NCBI RefSeq assembly: GCF_000344685.1
Contig: NW_006920410.1
Span: 4,177,014 to 4,241,013 of the forward strand
Length of the DNA stretch: 64,000 nt
Direction: 5' to 3'
Source: Gloeophyllum trabeum ATCC 11539
Taxonomy: Eukaryota > Basidiomycota > Agaricomycetes > Gloeophyllales > Gloeophyllaceae
Position 1 is the stretch's first letter. The number at the start of each line of letters is the position of its first letter. Positions 24,901-35,696 of the stretch are shown here, piece after piece. The notes beneath the pieces were generated by a model, which did no database searches, had not been told where the DNA came from, and saw only the letters and a list, made by a program, of their open reading frames with translations. Both the position numbers and the translations under genes were made by a program.

Positions 24901-26046
24901 GCGTCGACCTGTGATGTAAATGGTGTAGAGCGAAACCTTTGAATATGTCAGATTGGATAAGGAGTACCGCTACGTGTCAGAACAAGTTAGCCATCATCCG
25001 CCTATCTCTGCTTGCTGGGCAGAAAGCCCATCGTGGAATTATTATGGCGAGGTATTTACAACGCATTACCTTCCGCTTTCATATAAGTTAACCTCCGCAT
25101 ATTCAGGTCGACGCTCAGAACAAGTTCATGGGCAAATCATTTGAGATTCGACCAACGGGGATCGCGCATGCCGACATCGTTATCCCGGAGGAATGGGGAC
25201 CTGGGTATCCAAGAGCTATGTCCCCCGTACGGGCGGGGAAGGTGGTGGAACACTTCTCCTGGAAGAAAGTTACTACCAGTGTTTCTGGCTTCATACTAGG
25301 CCAACCGACTATCGATCACTACGGAGATATGATTGTAAGTAAGATGTCGTGGCACGCTATGGTCTGGCTGACCTTATCCATAATAGATCACGAATCACAG
25401 AACCGGAGATCAATGCGTCTTAACCTTTAAGCCTAGAGGATGGCGAGGGAGAGACGCTTTCGAAATCTCTGGCTACGTGATGGGGTCGGACGGCAACGTG
25501 ACCTACGAAATTGCTGGTCGGTGGAACAGTCAATTGGTGGCTCGCCGTGTGGGAACAGGGATCGGGTCCCTGCATCCAGACGTCTCGGTCAACGGGCCTT
25601 CCTCGCCTACGTCAAAACCGGAGTACATCCTGCTTTGGCGTAACTCAGAGAAGCCACCTGCACCATTCAATTTGACGCCATTTGCCATAACTCTGAATGA
25701 TTGCCCTCCCACACTTCGACCCTTCATTTGCACTACGGACTGTAGGCTCCGGCCGGATCAGCGTGCCTTCGAAATGGGCAAATATGAAAGGGCTAATGAG
25801 CTCAAGAACAAGCAGGAGGAGTTCCAAAGGGCGACGAGAAAGGCAAGAGAGGAGGGCAGATTGCCTCCACATCGGCCCAGGTGGTTCAGTGCCGAGACGG
25901 ACGCGGATACCGGTGAAAGGGTCTGGGCACCCAGTCGGATCGGTAACGCGGTCGAATATTGGCTTGAAAGAGAACGTGTGTGGAAGGAGGGAGGCAATGT
26001 TCCCTGGAAGGAAGTAGAGAAGATATTCATCGACGATGAACCGTAA
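21979..26046 (+). CDS. Oxysterol-binding protein, ankyrin-PH-ORD type (Osh1/Osh2-like)
   Basis: Sterol/phosphoinositide exchange protein acting at ER contact sites. The start [19 protein letters not shown] is followed by ankyrin repeats ([59 protein letters not shown]). A PH domain follows ([39 protein letters not shown]), then an acidic and Ser-rich linker with EDEFFDA, which may be a FFAT-like motif for binding the ER protein VAP. The C-terminal sterol-binding ORD has [13 protein letters not shown], the family signature [26 protein letters not shown] and [11 protein letters not shown], and ends FIDDEP. The exon at 22294 is fixed by the frame into [14 protein letters not shown]. Introns are short. 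Length is about 1,170 residues, full size for the family, with no breaks seen. Confidence 0.9.
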
Positions 26047-26202
26047 GAAGATGTACTTCTAATTGTACATAGACCATGTTGTATTGCGACAGCCTATTCT
26101 ACCACAACGTTGATATTGTACATGAATCATCTCGTTGGACGAGATAATGATTGGTTCCACCTTTCGCGCGGCTGTGTAAGACTGTAAGTAGTTGCAGGTC
26201 CC

Positions 26203-28763
26203 TTACGCGCTGTATCGAGTTCCATCCCATATGCCTTCCTCTAAGGCCTTTATCTCTAAACAGCGAGTGAATATCTTGCACTGCGGTACGAAGTGAAAGG
26301 CTTACGTAGAGCAAGGTGCTTTGAATGGAAGCGACATAGTGCTAAATTCCCTGCGAGTATCTGCTATGAGGAGCTTCCTTTATAGGCAAAGAGAACGGCG
26401 CACCCATCATATACCACAGATTGGGAATGCCCAAGTCCCTCCAGGCACCGTTGATCTCACCTTCGTCACTGAGACCCCATATGGGTTTCAACGTACTGGA
26501 GACCTTATTCCCCAGTATCCTGATGACCGCGTCTCGCGGATCGTCGTACCTGCACAATCGCTGTCAGACCCTCGGGCGAGGAGCCCCGGAGAGACATACC
26601 CAGTCGCGAATATGACCACGTCGCAAGGTAGTTCGCTCCCGTCTTGGAACTTGATGCCAGATGAGGTGAAATGATCCATCAGACTGTCGCTCTTGAGCTT
26701 GATCTTGCCATCGATGATCATCTGGCTGGCCCCGACGTCTATGGCGTGTAAGTAAGTGATATCAAAGAACGATGCCAGCCACACCTAAATAATAACCGCC
26801 GGCTCTCTTCCAAGCCAAGTAGAGGAAGCCTGAACCATCCTCGCCCCAACCTAGCTTGAAGCCTCTGCGCGACAGACCGTCGAGGATATCCCTAGGCCAC
26901 CCTGTCAGTGGGAAATGTGTCAGTAGGCGTGATAGTCCTCACTTATCCGCTTCCGCGATATCTTTCACGACGCGTTGGTGCATCAGCTTCATCAGAGGGT
27001 TAGGAAATGAGGCGTTAATTCTGTCAGCGACGTCCGTAGGAGGCGCATTCTCCGAATAGAGGGCTACGGAATCCATCATCAAAAGAAGACCGCGCACGGC
27101 TGACGAGACTCACGACCAAGCAATCGAGGCATTCCCTCCTTGGTGCTCATGATGTATGTCGGACTTCTCTGTACCATAGTGACATCTGCAGAAATCCAGG
27201 CAATTAAGTCAAGAGTGGCTATCGTCTGAGAGTATCTTACCGACGCCGTGCTCAGCGTGCTCAGCAGCTATATCATGTGCTATAATGTCCCATTGAAAAG
27301 CCTGTTTCGAACAGAATTATGGGAGCTTACCAGACGTGCACGATCCGACGATGACGACCTTCTTGCCGACATGGTCTTTAGCGCTCTTGTGCTGAGCGGA
27401 ATGTGTGATGCGACCTTTGAATTGGTCCTAGCAAAAACTCTAGGGGTCGTCTCCCCTAAGTGGGTAAGAGGGACGTACCATGCCCGGGTAAATAGGCATT
27501 CTCGGCTTGCCGCCGCCAATTCCAAGCGCGCAAATCAGGTGGTCGACTATGAAGACTCGTTTATCTCCCGAGTCCAACCGATTGATTGTAACGGTCCACT
27601 TCTTCGTCGAGTCATCTTGTTCCGCTCTCACGACTTCGGACGACGTCCAGACGTTGAGTTCCAAATGATGAGCATATGATTCTAGCCAGTCTGCAAGCTA
27701 CGCGGTATCGTTATTCGAGGGAGCGATGAGTGAACCTAGGAGTAATGCTCACCTTCATCGCGGGCGTGTAAACCGGCCATGATGGAGGAAACCTGCAGAT
27801 CCCTAGTCGGCGACGAAACAATTTACTTATGCGAAGGGATCGACTTACGGGAGGTACGGCATATGATCATACCCTGTCTCAGACGCCTTTAAAATCTCCC
27901 TAGCCACCGAGAGAAAGAAGAAACTTACAGACGGGATCATGCAAGCAGAGTGCCTCATAACGAGTCCTCCAATTATGCCCGATACGCGGATGGCGCTCGA
28001 CCACCAGAGTGGGGATATCAAGGTGCTTCAGTCTAGCCGCGACTTCGAGCCCGCTTTGACCGCCCCCGACGATGATTACCTTTGGGTCTTGATCAATGAA
28101 CTCTATCTCCCGGCGTCGTTTATCAAGCCATTTCCCGTGATTGGGCAACTGATCGCGCAACGGACCAATCTTCTCCGGAAAACCCTTTAAATCTTCGAGG
28201 TTGGTCAGTACGGAATGTGCTTTCCATTGAATGTCTCCGCTGGAAGTTGGGACAGGGACAAGTCGGAATACGCCGGACGCTCTTCCGTCTACGACGTCGA
28301 AGGTGAATAGACCCTGAACCCAGGCAAGGTCAGGGTATGGCGTCTCCAGCTTCACTGTGGTCGCATTCAACTCGAACGAGGAGCATTGACTCGCTGTCAG
28401 GCGATCCTGCAGGAAGCGCTTGATACGTGATTTCGACTGGAAAGTGCGAAAATCCCAGGTCATGGCAAGGATGTCTCTCCAGAAAGCATCGTCCACGAGA
28501 AGTGAGAGGACCCCCTCCACATCGCAGGATTCCATATACCTCCCGAACTCCTCTAGCCAGTCTCGGGCAATACTCCGTGCTTCAAGACCGCTGGGCAATC
28601 TCTTCACCCCCAGCTTGTCAAGGGTGGGGAGAGTCGGGGAGGAGCGTGTGTACCCGTTCGCGGCGTCATACTTGGATGGTGCGCTCTTGCCCCCGAGCTC
28701 ATCGACGCCTACATTATCAAAGCTAGGTGGTATGGCCTGAGACGTGGATAGAGCGGTCGTCAT
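26203..28763 (-). CDS. Flavin-dependent monooxygenase (FMO/YUCCA-like), paralogue C
   Basis: Minus-strand relative of paralogues A and B with the same exon layout. The start is MTTALSTSQAIPPSFDN at 28763; the open frame reaches 28802, but a TATA box lies at 28803. It has an NTF2-like region (DVEGVLSLLVDDAFWRDIL), [99 protein letters not shown] and NLWYMMG. Two small last exons give NLALCRFHSKHLAL and [14 protein letters not shown], with the stop at 26203-26205. It looks intact. It lies on the other side of the transporter and OSBP genes and is closer to A than to B in many motifs, suggesting dispersed duplication. Substrate unknown. Confidence 0.85.
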
Positions 28764-28802
28764 TGTGAGTATCAGGGATAGGGGGGATAACGCACAGACC
28801 AC

Positions 28803-28811
28803 GCTTTTATA
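28803..28811 (-). promoter_or_regulatory. TATA box of monooxygenase gene C
   Basis: On the minus strand GTATAAAAG lies about 45 bases before the ATG at 28763. A CACGTGAC site is further upstream at about 28935-28942. Confidence 0.55.
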
Positions 28812-29515
28812 CTCGAAGCTTATTCGAAGCTGAGCTCCCTTCTAATTGACTACCTTGGTGAGCCCGATGAGTCTTGTGAACGGCCTGTTGAGCTAATTGT
28901 ATTGATCTTCGCATCCGCACAATCTCGCCTGTCCACGTGACTGACTTATACGCATCACCTGCCCCACTCACGACGGTCCAGACGGTCAAAGGGAACTGTC
29001 CCTGATCCATTACGGCGGACGTGCATATATAGAAATCAGCTTTATAGTCCGCATCTTTACCTGATGGTTGACAGAATGGTGTAGTAAGCTGTAGAACGCA
29101 ACTGAGAGTCATTCATGGTCCGCATACACCTTTCAATGTTTGGCTTGCTCGCCCGGTGCGTCGAATACTGGAACGTGGTCAACCTTTCATCTCGAGGTTT
29201 CCACCACAAAGCTGAATAATGTTAGAGGCGCGAAACTGCCGACAGCATGAAGGGGAGATCGCTGCCGCAGGTCACCGCTCGCTCAAGCATTGGCATGACA
29301 TTCGCATTCGTACGCTGAAATTATCTTCGTTGAGGAAGATATTCGACCATGAGCAGATCAATATACAGGATGAAGAATACTTCTCGATGCGATGCAGAAG
29401 AACGAACAGGGCAGACTTGTGCCATCGCTCCTGCACAAGTCCGAGAAGCGAGTGATGTGAGAAGCTCAGTCAGGACCAGTTCCCATGAGATGAGCGGCTG
29501 GTAGTACTAGTGTCT
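28812..29515. other. Intergenic stretch
   Basis: Promoter side of paralogue C, then sequence with only short open frames. No repeat or gene recognised. Confidence 0.3.
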
Positions 29516-30150
29516 TCTCGGACCATGACCGTGGGTGAAGTCATGGAAAATCGACTGCAAGGATACAAGGAGAAAGAGGACGGTCGACGCACACCGTGCT
29601 TTCCGTTATTCCGCTGCAGCGACGTGGAAGAGTGTCCGTTTCCAGACTCAACCGTTCGGTCGCTCGAGATCGTGATTGTCAGAGAGCCCAGCGGGATCCA
29701 AGGACGCCGTGACACGAAAGCCGATTTCAGACGCGAGGGAGGGGCATCCGGCTCCCTGTACCAGTACAAGAAGCTGTGCGTGCCTTTGGGGAGCGGAACG
29801 TGAGCTGGCTACGCCAGTCGTGCTTCGAAATAGTCACGCAGCGGGTGCCGATGAGACGATGATTCCCGTAAGTCGCTACTTCGACGGTGTCCTTCCGGCT
29901 GAGTGAGATAAAATCCTCGGGCTGTCGACCTTCAGTGACTATGAGCTCGGGGTGGGCTTTCGGGCCACCTCGACTGTATGTGGTGCGTTATCTTGACACG
30001 ACAATCGAGAGACAACGGCGACAGTTGAAAAGCGCTTGGAGACGTGTAGTACCAGTGAAAGAACCGCCAGCGCGGTCTGTCCAAATTGCTCCTGAGCAGT
30101 GTGCAACGCAAGCTGGAGACTGTTATTTTAAACCTGTGGACGGTCAGCCC
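29516..30150 (-). pseudogene. Decayed YWH/DGLVT family copy (relic 1)
   Basis: Minus-strand remnant of the family described at 30338-31537. In shifting frames it retains the LTVEGRQPEDFISLS entry segment (about 29935), a YWYREPDAPP-like core (about 29755), TITISSDR for the RVTASSDPA region and an RPNGRVWKRTLFHVAA-type segment. Several frameshifts separate these and the DGLVT-to-C-terminal half is missing. The relic and its 5' flank match the relic at 32893-34140 in the same orientation, so the two share a duplication history. Confidence 0.6.
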
Positions 30151-30237
30151 TAATACATCGTGGCATATGCAATTCAATATAGTAATTAATACCACCGATA
30201 AGTTACTAGTGGCATCATCTTGGCTGCAAGCGTTCTG

Positions 30238-30281
30238 CGCGGACAAATGCTGACAGGAATCGGACAAATGCTGACAGGAAA
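30238..30281. repeat. Tandem 21-base repeat
   Basis: CGGACAAATGCTGACAGGAA occurs twice in direct succession. A related GCGGACAAA array sits in the equivalent flank at about 34336-34360 and in the MITE at 43204-43562. Confidence 0.6.
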
Positions 30282-30337
30282 TTCGGAACGGACGTGCGTT
30301 GTTGTTCAGTACGTAGCAATATATAGTCAAATCAATA

Positions 30338-31537
30338 TCACTGAACTGGATCTGGATATTTGGCTTCATTATCAAACAGTACTCTGAGGGCTTCGCGAAA
30401 GGCCTGCTTCTTCGGATTTCTACCGCCGTCGATATCGACCGACCACGGAATCCATGGTGTTACCTTGCTGCGGCCGCCGGGGCTCGGCACATATGCCAGA
30501 CCACCCTCCCTAGGCAACGATCCGTCATGGTCCAGTGCTGCACCTTCAGCCCTGGTCAGCTCGAGGATCTTCACTATTCTCATAACAACGACTCTTTTGC
30601 CTTGGTGCTCAGGAAGCGGTGAGCGTTCGAGTTGAAGGAGGCATCTCCCTGTGGGGACGCGATATCCATGAGTTTGTCACACCTAAGACGGGACAGACTA
30701 ACCTTTGTGTCGTTCACGTCTTACGGAGCGTCCAAATAGGTTTCGAACCATAAAGACATGACACTCGGAGCTGCCCAGGAGCCACACTCGCGTTAACCCT
30801 GTCTCGACTCTTGCCGGGAAAGGCTGGCCAAACCTCCAGATCAAGTGACTAGTGTCGCCGGGCTTGAGGTTTCCGTTATTATTTGCCCACGCCAGTATAT
30901 CGTCGAACAAATCCTGCGTCACAAGTCCATCACGTAGGAGGACCGCGCGGAAGGGCGCGTGATTTGCGTGATCCGCAATGTCGAAGAGTGTTCTTCTCCA
31001 GATCCTGCCGTTTGGTCGCTGGAGATCGTAACCGTCAGAGAATGCAGCGGGATCCGAGGATGCTGTGACGCGAAAGCGGATTTCGGACAGTAATGGAGGT
31101 GCATTCGGCTCCACATGCCAATATAGAAATCCCTGCGTGCCCTCGGGAAACGGGATATGAATGCATTCACGCCTCGAATGGTAGTAATGAAGCTTGTGCA
31201 CGCGCAGAGACGACGGAGCATCCAGGGCCTGCATATGAAAGAGAGTCTTCCCGCTCAGTGTCACGAAATCCTCAGGCAAGAGGCGGGTGACATCCAGTGT
31301 CCGCAAAGTGATCCCTGAAACAAGTTTTCTTCCCCTTGCATACGCGCGTGTCTGCATGGTAGTGGAAACATGGCTTTGACTCGACTTGACGCGGCACATC
31401 GGCTCGGGACGATGTCCAGATGCAGTCGGCAGCACGAGTTGAATTTGCTGAGCTGTGCTCCGAGCCAGATTGTGCCTATGAAGAAGACGCACTGGCAGAC
31501 CCCTCGACGGTTTGCATCTGAGCAGCGTCGGACGCAT
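30338..31537 (-). CDS. YWH/DGLVT family protein, single unit, copy 1
   Basis: Function unknown; I know no named domain for it. Exons are 31537-30703 and 30648-30338, joined in phase 1 by a GTTAGT...CACAG intron whose position is conserved in all intact copies. Conserved blocks in order: LRTLDVTRLLPEDFVTLSG, FPEGTQGFLYWHVEPNAPP, EIRFRVTASSDPAAFSDG, RPNGRIWRRTLFDIA, LLRDGLVTQDLFDD, HLIWRFGQPFPARVETG, and after the intron RCLLQLERSPLPEHQGKRVV, MRIVKILELT and PWIPWSVDIDG. Length is about 380 residues. The first 60 residues are Arg-rich and nearly free of acidic residues, like a mitochondrial presequence, but this is not conclusive. An upstream ATG at 31737 could add an exon, but its frame is not kept in copy 2. 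No signal peptide or membrane segment. It lies in the left arm of the inverted duplication. Confidence 0.7.
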
Positions 31538-32720
31538 GTTGGATACTACTTATATCCCTGTCCAAGTACGGTGGATCAGTCTTGCGTAACTTTTCCTTGA
31601 AACATCGAGTACAATAATACGAACTTACGCTTCTTTGCTTGAGGATTCGTGTACTTTCGGTCCACTTTGCGCGGGCCGCCCGTGTGCAATCCAAGTTGCG
31701 AGGATTTACCGCGACGCGTCACGCTCCCACGCCACATACGTGTTCTGTCTCAGGCTACAGGTCTCCACAAGTTGAGCTGATCGGGCGTTCCTTCCATCCC
31801 GATGATACTAAGAAGCAGTTTTGAGACGCGGAAAAAAACCCCGCACTTCGTATAAATTCATTTATGGAGACTGGAGTGCCTTGCGGTCTTTTCGTATAGC
31901 ACCCCAAGTGGGAAGATCGGGCATTCTTCGATCACGCCAATACTCAGAAGCACACCTCTATAGGAGGGGAACGACTGCATTAGGAGGAGACACGAATTCT
32001 TGTTACAAGACGGAAGGTCCCAAGCCCGACGAGCCCGATTTCCCTTAGATGACCTGGAGAGCGCGCCCCCGTAAGTAGCTGGCACAATCGAGCATTTCGT
32101 CCATCCCGCCCCGATACTTGGAAGCACGCAAGGGCTCCAAGTTGAAGGGGAACATCTTCATTAGGGGAGCCGCGGGGATAGACAACTTCTATCCTTGGGC
32201 AACGGCGTTCGGCCGGACGGGCCACACAACGCGCCCAGAGTCGACGGCTCTGACGTCCTCAGATAGGCTAAGTTGCCCAATAGACTTGGAGGCTGGAAGA
32301 TAGAGCGAAAGCAGACGCCTCTTGTAAGCGCCCTCGACGTCAGGCTGAAGCACATTCCTCCATCCACTTTTGCTTCGACTGCCCCCTGCTGTCTCTTGAC
32401 ATACCACAAGTAATGTCGGTGGATCGCTCGTCCCGAACAGGATACGACGGGAGAATACGATATATACATCTAGAACGCGGACGCACGCTAAGAAAAGCTC
32501 GTCCAAACGACGTGCGGAATGGTGGGGTTAGGCTCTGAGACGTAACAGACGCCAACGCCGGGGCTCCAAGCGAACGCTACTCTGGCCTTTCCTTATAGCT
32601 CTGTACGAATCACTGTCGCAGGAAGGGTGGCTCGATCACCAGAAGGTCTACTTCGCGGTTGGACTTCCTAAGACTCCCACCACAGATATTCCTGATGGGG
32701 ATATTTTATTTGTCGGGGCT
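30345..32720. repeat. Left arm of large inverted duplication
   Basis: Reads as the reverse complement of 38748-41378. The match runs from just after the stop codon of the YWH/DGLVT gene through its upstream region and ends at CCCCGACAAATAA on both sides. Homology is clear in coding and non-coding parts with scattered indels; the arms differ in length (about 2.4 and 2.6 kb). About 6 kb separates them. Confidence 0.75.
31858..32506 (-). CDS. Hypothetical ORF X1, upstream partner of copy 1
   Basis: Unrecognised. Minus-strand frames carry SDPPTLLVVCQETAGGSRSK, YLPASKSIGQLSLSEDVRAV and VVWPVRPNAV, then in another frame VYPRGSPNEDVPLQLGALAC and EECPIFP. The same pieces occur in the right arm (X2). 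Conservation in both arms suggests an older gene, but the frames in this copy are broken relative to X2 (for example EECPIFP is followed by a different reading), so this arm may be a pseudogene. No domain is seen. Confidence 0.3.
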
Positions 32721-32892
32721 CTTGAGAGCAGCAATAATTATACGACAGCATACTAACTGGTCCTCTCATAGTACAAGCATGTGTTTCTCAATATCTCATA
32801 CTTGAGTACTACATATATTTCATATTGATCCGGAGCATAGGTATAGTGTGGCTTTGACGAGGAGATCTGGTATTGCTTGCGTTCTAGCTAGC

Positions 32893-34140
32893 TAGGTTTG
32901 AAGTTGTGTATATGAAATCGCATTCCCTCCCGAGGGTTCATATACGAACCAGTCCATTTTTCTGACTAACACTTGCATGCCTCTCTTCGTGATCGAAGAG
33001 TACTCGTAGAGCTGTCCGGTAGCGCTTCTCCTACGATTTTCTTGTGTCGTCAATATCGACTGACCACGGAACCCCATGGCTTCTTCTTACCGCCCGGGCC
33101 GAGACGCGGCGCAAATACAAGATCGCCCTCGCGGGGCAGGGGCGCACAGGAATTCTGCCCTCCGCTCTCTGCCGCAACTAATTTCAAGACTTGTGTGATT
33201 CGGAGGACTACGGCTCGTCTGCCGCGGTGTTCAGGATGCGGTGACCGTTCATATTAGACGACGCACTTCCCTGCGGGAAAGAGATTTCCGTAAACGTCTC
33301 GTTTCCAGGGCAAGAGGAACCAACCTTTATCTCTTTGATGATTTGCAAGTGCTAGTCGTCCGAAGAGACTTATATTTCAAGCCGAGGGCATTCGGAGCTG
33401 CCCACTAGCCACACGAACACCATCCCGGTCTCAAAATGCGCAACAAACGGCTGGCCAAATCTCCAGATCAAACGGCCAGTATCGTCCGGCCTGTATTGTC
33501 CATTGCCATCCCCGCACGCCAGCGCAAGCCCTGTGTTACAAGCCCATCTCCTGCAGGACCGCTCGGTACAAATCGTGGTTGGCAAACTCTGCAGTATCGA
33601 AGAGCGACCGTTTCCAGACTCGACCGTTCAGTTGCTCGAGATCGTGGTCGCCAGAGAGCCCAGCGATATCCGAGGATTCCGTAATACGAAAGCGGATTTT
33701 AAACCCACCAGAGGCGCATCCGGCTCCTTATACCAGTACAAGAGTCCGTGCGCGCCCTCAGAGAACAGAAAGTGATCTGGCTGCGGCAGTCATGTTTGAA
33801 AGTAGTAACACAATAGGTGTCGATGAGACGATGACCTGCCGTGAGCAGCGACTTCGACAGTGCTCTTCCCGCCAAGAGAGATGAAAGCCTTGGGCGAGAG
33901 GCTGTCAACCTTCAGCGTCCTCAAAATGACTCTGAGATCGGGTGAGCTACGGGCCCTGTCGACTGTATATGCGCGCCAACGTCCCAACCGAATTACGCAT
34001 ATGGCTGGGTTGAACGTGGTGCATCATCTTGGGGTGACGCGACCACCCCCCGAAGTCGATGGCGACAATGAAGAGCGTTCGGAGCCATATAATACCAATG
34101 AAAGAACTGCCAGGGCGGCCTGCTTCATTTGCTCCTGAGC
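32893..34140 (-). pseudogene. Decayed YWH/DGLVT family copy (relic 2)
   Basis: Minus-strand remnant. In changing frames it shows LRTLKVDSLSPKAFISLGGK (near 33930), a YWYKEPDAPLV-like core with RIRFRITESSDIAGLSGD (about 33740-33640), DDTGRLIWRFGQPFVAHFET (about 33460), FVWLVGSSECP, and after the usual intron position HPEHRGRRAVVLRI with a C-terminal part reaching about 32893. Frameshifts and stops separate the blocks. The 5' flank to about 34410 matches that of the relic at 29516-30150, including GCGGACAAA repeats. Confidence 0.6.
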
Positions 34141-34930
34141 AGGGTGGAACACATGCCGGAGACTGCGGTTGTAAACCTGTGGACGGTCAGCTCTGATTCA
34201 TCGTGACTTGTACGTCAAATACAATGGCCGAAATACGACATACTTTCATACACTGTCCGAGACGATTCTTAGTCAAATGCCACTGATCACTGGCACCACA
34301 ATGGCTGCAAACCTTCTGCGCTGACACTCATGAAACGCGGACAAACGCGGACAAATGCTGACGGAAAATTGTGAATGAAAATGCGTCGTGGTTGCGTAGC
34401 CATCTCTGCCAACTATGGCAACACGTAGGCTTGGAGGATCTTCAACGTCGCCTCGGAGAGCCAATCTAGCTGAACTACTTGGCTCTGAGTTACGGCGACG
34501 AGCGTTAGGACTGTGAATCAAGCGTAGGGCGCAGCGATTCTCACGCCTCAGCATGTCCACTTCAGTCTTCTACGACTCACTTTCTCCCCACATGTCCATC
34601 TTTTCGATGAGTCTAGTCTGCTTCCTTCAGCACATCTGCCACAGGTAGCCCGTGGTAGGTTACAAACTTAACAATGGCATGTGCTGCCGTCTACAAGACC
34701 CATCGTCTTACTGCCACACTCGCGTGGCAGCCACGCCGGCCACTGTATCTTCCTCCGCTCCGCTCCGCGTTATCTTTGACGCGGGACGCCGTGCGGAACA
34801 ACTCTGCCTCTGCCTCCCGCTCTGGCCGACGGTAAGTACGTCGCGCTCGCCGCCCCGGGACATCCTATGTCGTCTCGGAACAAGCGGGATACGTTGTGCT
34901 GCCGAGCGCTGTTAGACGGCCCTAGCGCGG
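34141..34930. other. Duplicated flank and unassigned sequence
   Basis: 34141-34410 is homologous to 30090-30320 (flank of relic 1). The rest has no recognised gene. A TTATATAAC element at about 34933 could be a TATA box for the plus-strand open frame at 35102. Confidence 0.35.
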
Positions 34931-35101
34931 CGTTATATAACCCAGCGCCCCGTCGTATCTCCCCCATGTACGCCTGCTTGCCCCGTAATGCATTTTCTTT
35001 CTCTTTTCCTTGTCTTTCGCCCCCTGCTGCCTGCCGTGAGACCGACTGAGTCCAGTGCGACGTCTGGGTGATCGAGCTATGGCTTCAAGGTCAAGGTCTG
35101 A

Positions 35102-35602
35102 ATGTCGCCATCGACACAATACCCGCATCCTGCTGCTTTCGCTGACTTGGCCAACAATGCCCGACTATTTCTGACCCCCAGTAGTCGTTCCTTCTCTTCG
35201 CAGACTTCCCGGTGTCCGCGCGACGCCCCATTTACTGGTATGCATGCTTATCCCTTCCGCTCTTCTCTCACCCGACACAATTATATCTCCTTCGCAGGCC
35301 ATCGCGATTCAGCAAGACTATCTCTCACGTTCTCCGTCCCTTTTACGAGCCGCTCGGCGGGTCATTTCTACCGGTCCCGTCGCTTCACGGGTATCACACC
35401 CCTCGAGAAGCGCACGACTTCCACCGGTCCCGTTCACGCCTCGCGATGCGTTTCCCCGTTGGCTCCTCGTCCATCAGGCGTTGAGTCGTCGCGCAACCAC
35501 GAAGGCCCGGACTCGAAGAACACACAGCAAGATCATCGAATGATGCATTATACGAGGAACTACGGAACGACATCAGACAACAATCGCCACCCCCGCTCGT
35601 AA
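35102..35602 (+). CDS. Hypothetical small Ser/Arg-rich protein
   Basis: A 166-codon open frame beginning MSPSTQYPHPAAFADLANNA with no recognised domain. An internal GTATGC...CGCAG pair (about 35238-35298) could be an intron that keeps frame. The open frame ends by a CGCTC/GTAAGT donor, so a further exon overlapping the converging acetate-transporter 3' end is conceivable. Composition (Ser, Arg, Thr) and the upstream TATA-like site are the only support. Confidence 0.25.
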   Translation: MSPSTQYPHPAAFADLANNARLFLTPSSRSFSSQTSRCPRDAPFTGMHAYPFRSSLTRHNYISFAGHRDSARLSLTFSVPFTSRSAGHFYRSRRFTGITPLEKRTTSTGPVHASRCVSPLAPRPSGVESSRNHEGPDSKNTQQDHRMMHYTRNYGTTSDNNRHPRS

Positions 35603-35696
35603 GTACCATATAGTCGTACAATAATTACTCTCGCTCAGGGTATCGATATCAAGATCGGCAGCATCCACCCTGCACCCAACATCCTCCCAACCGCAT

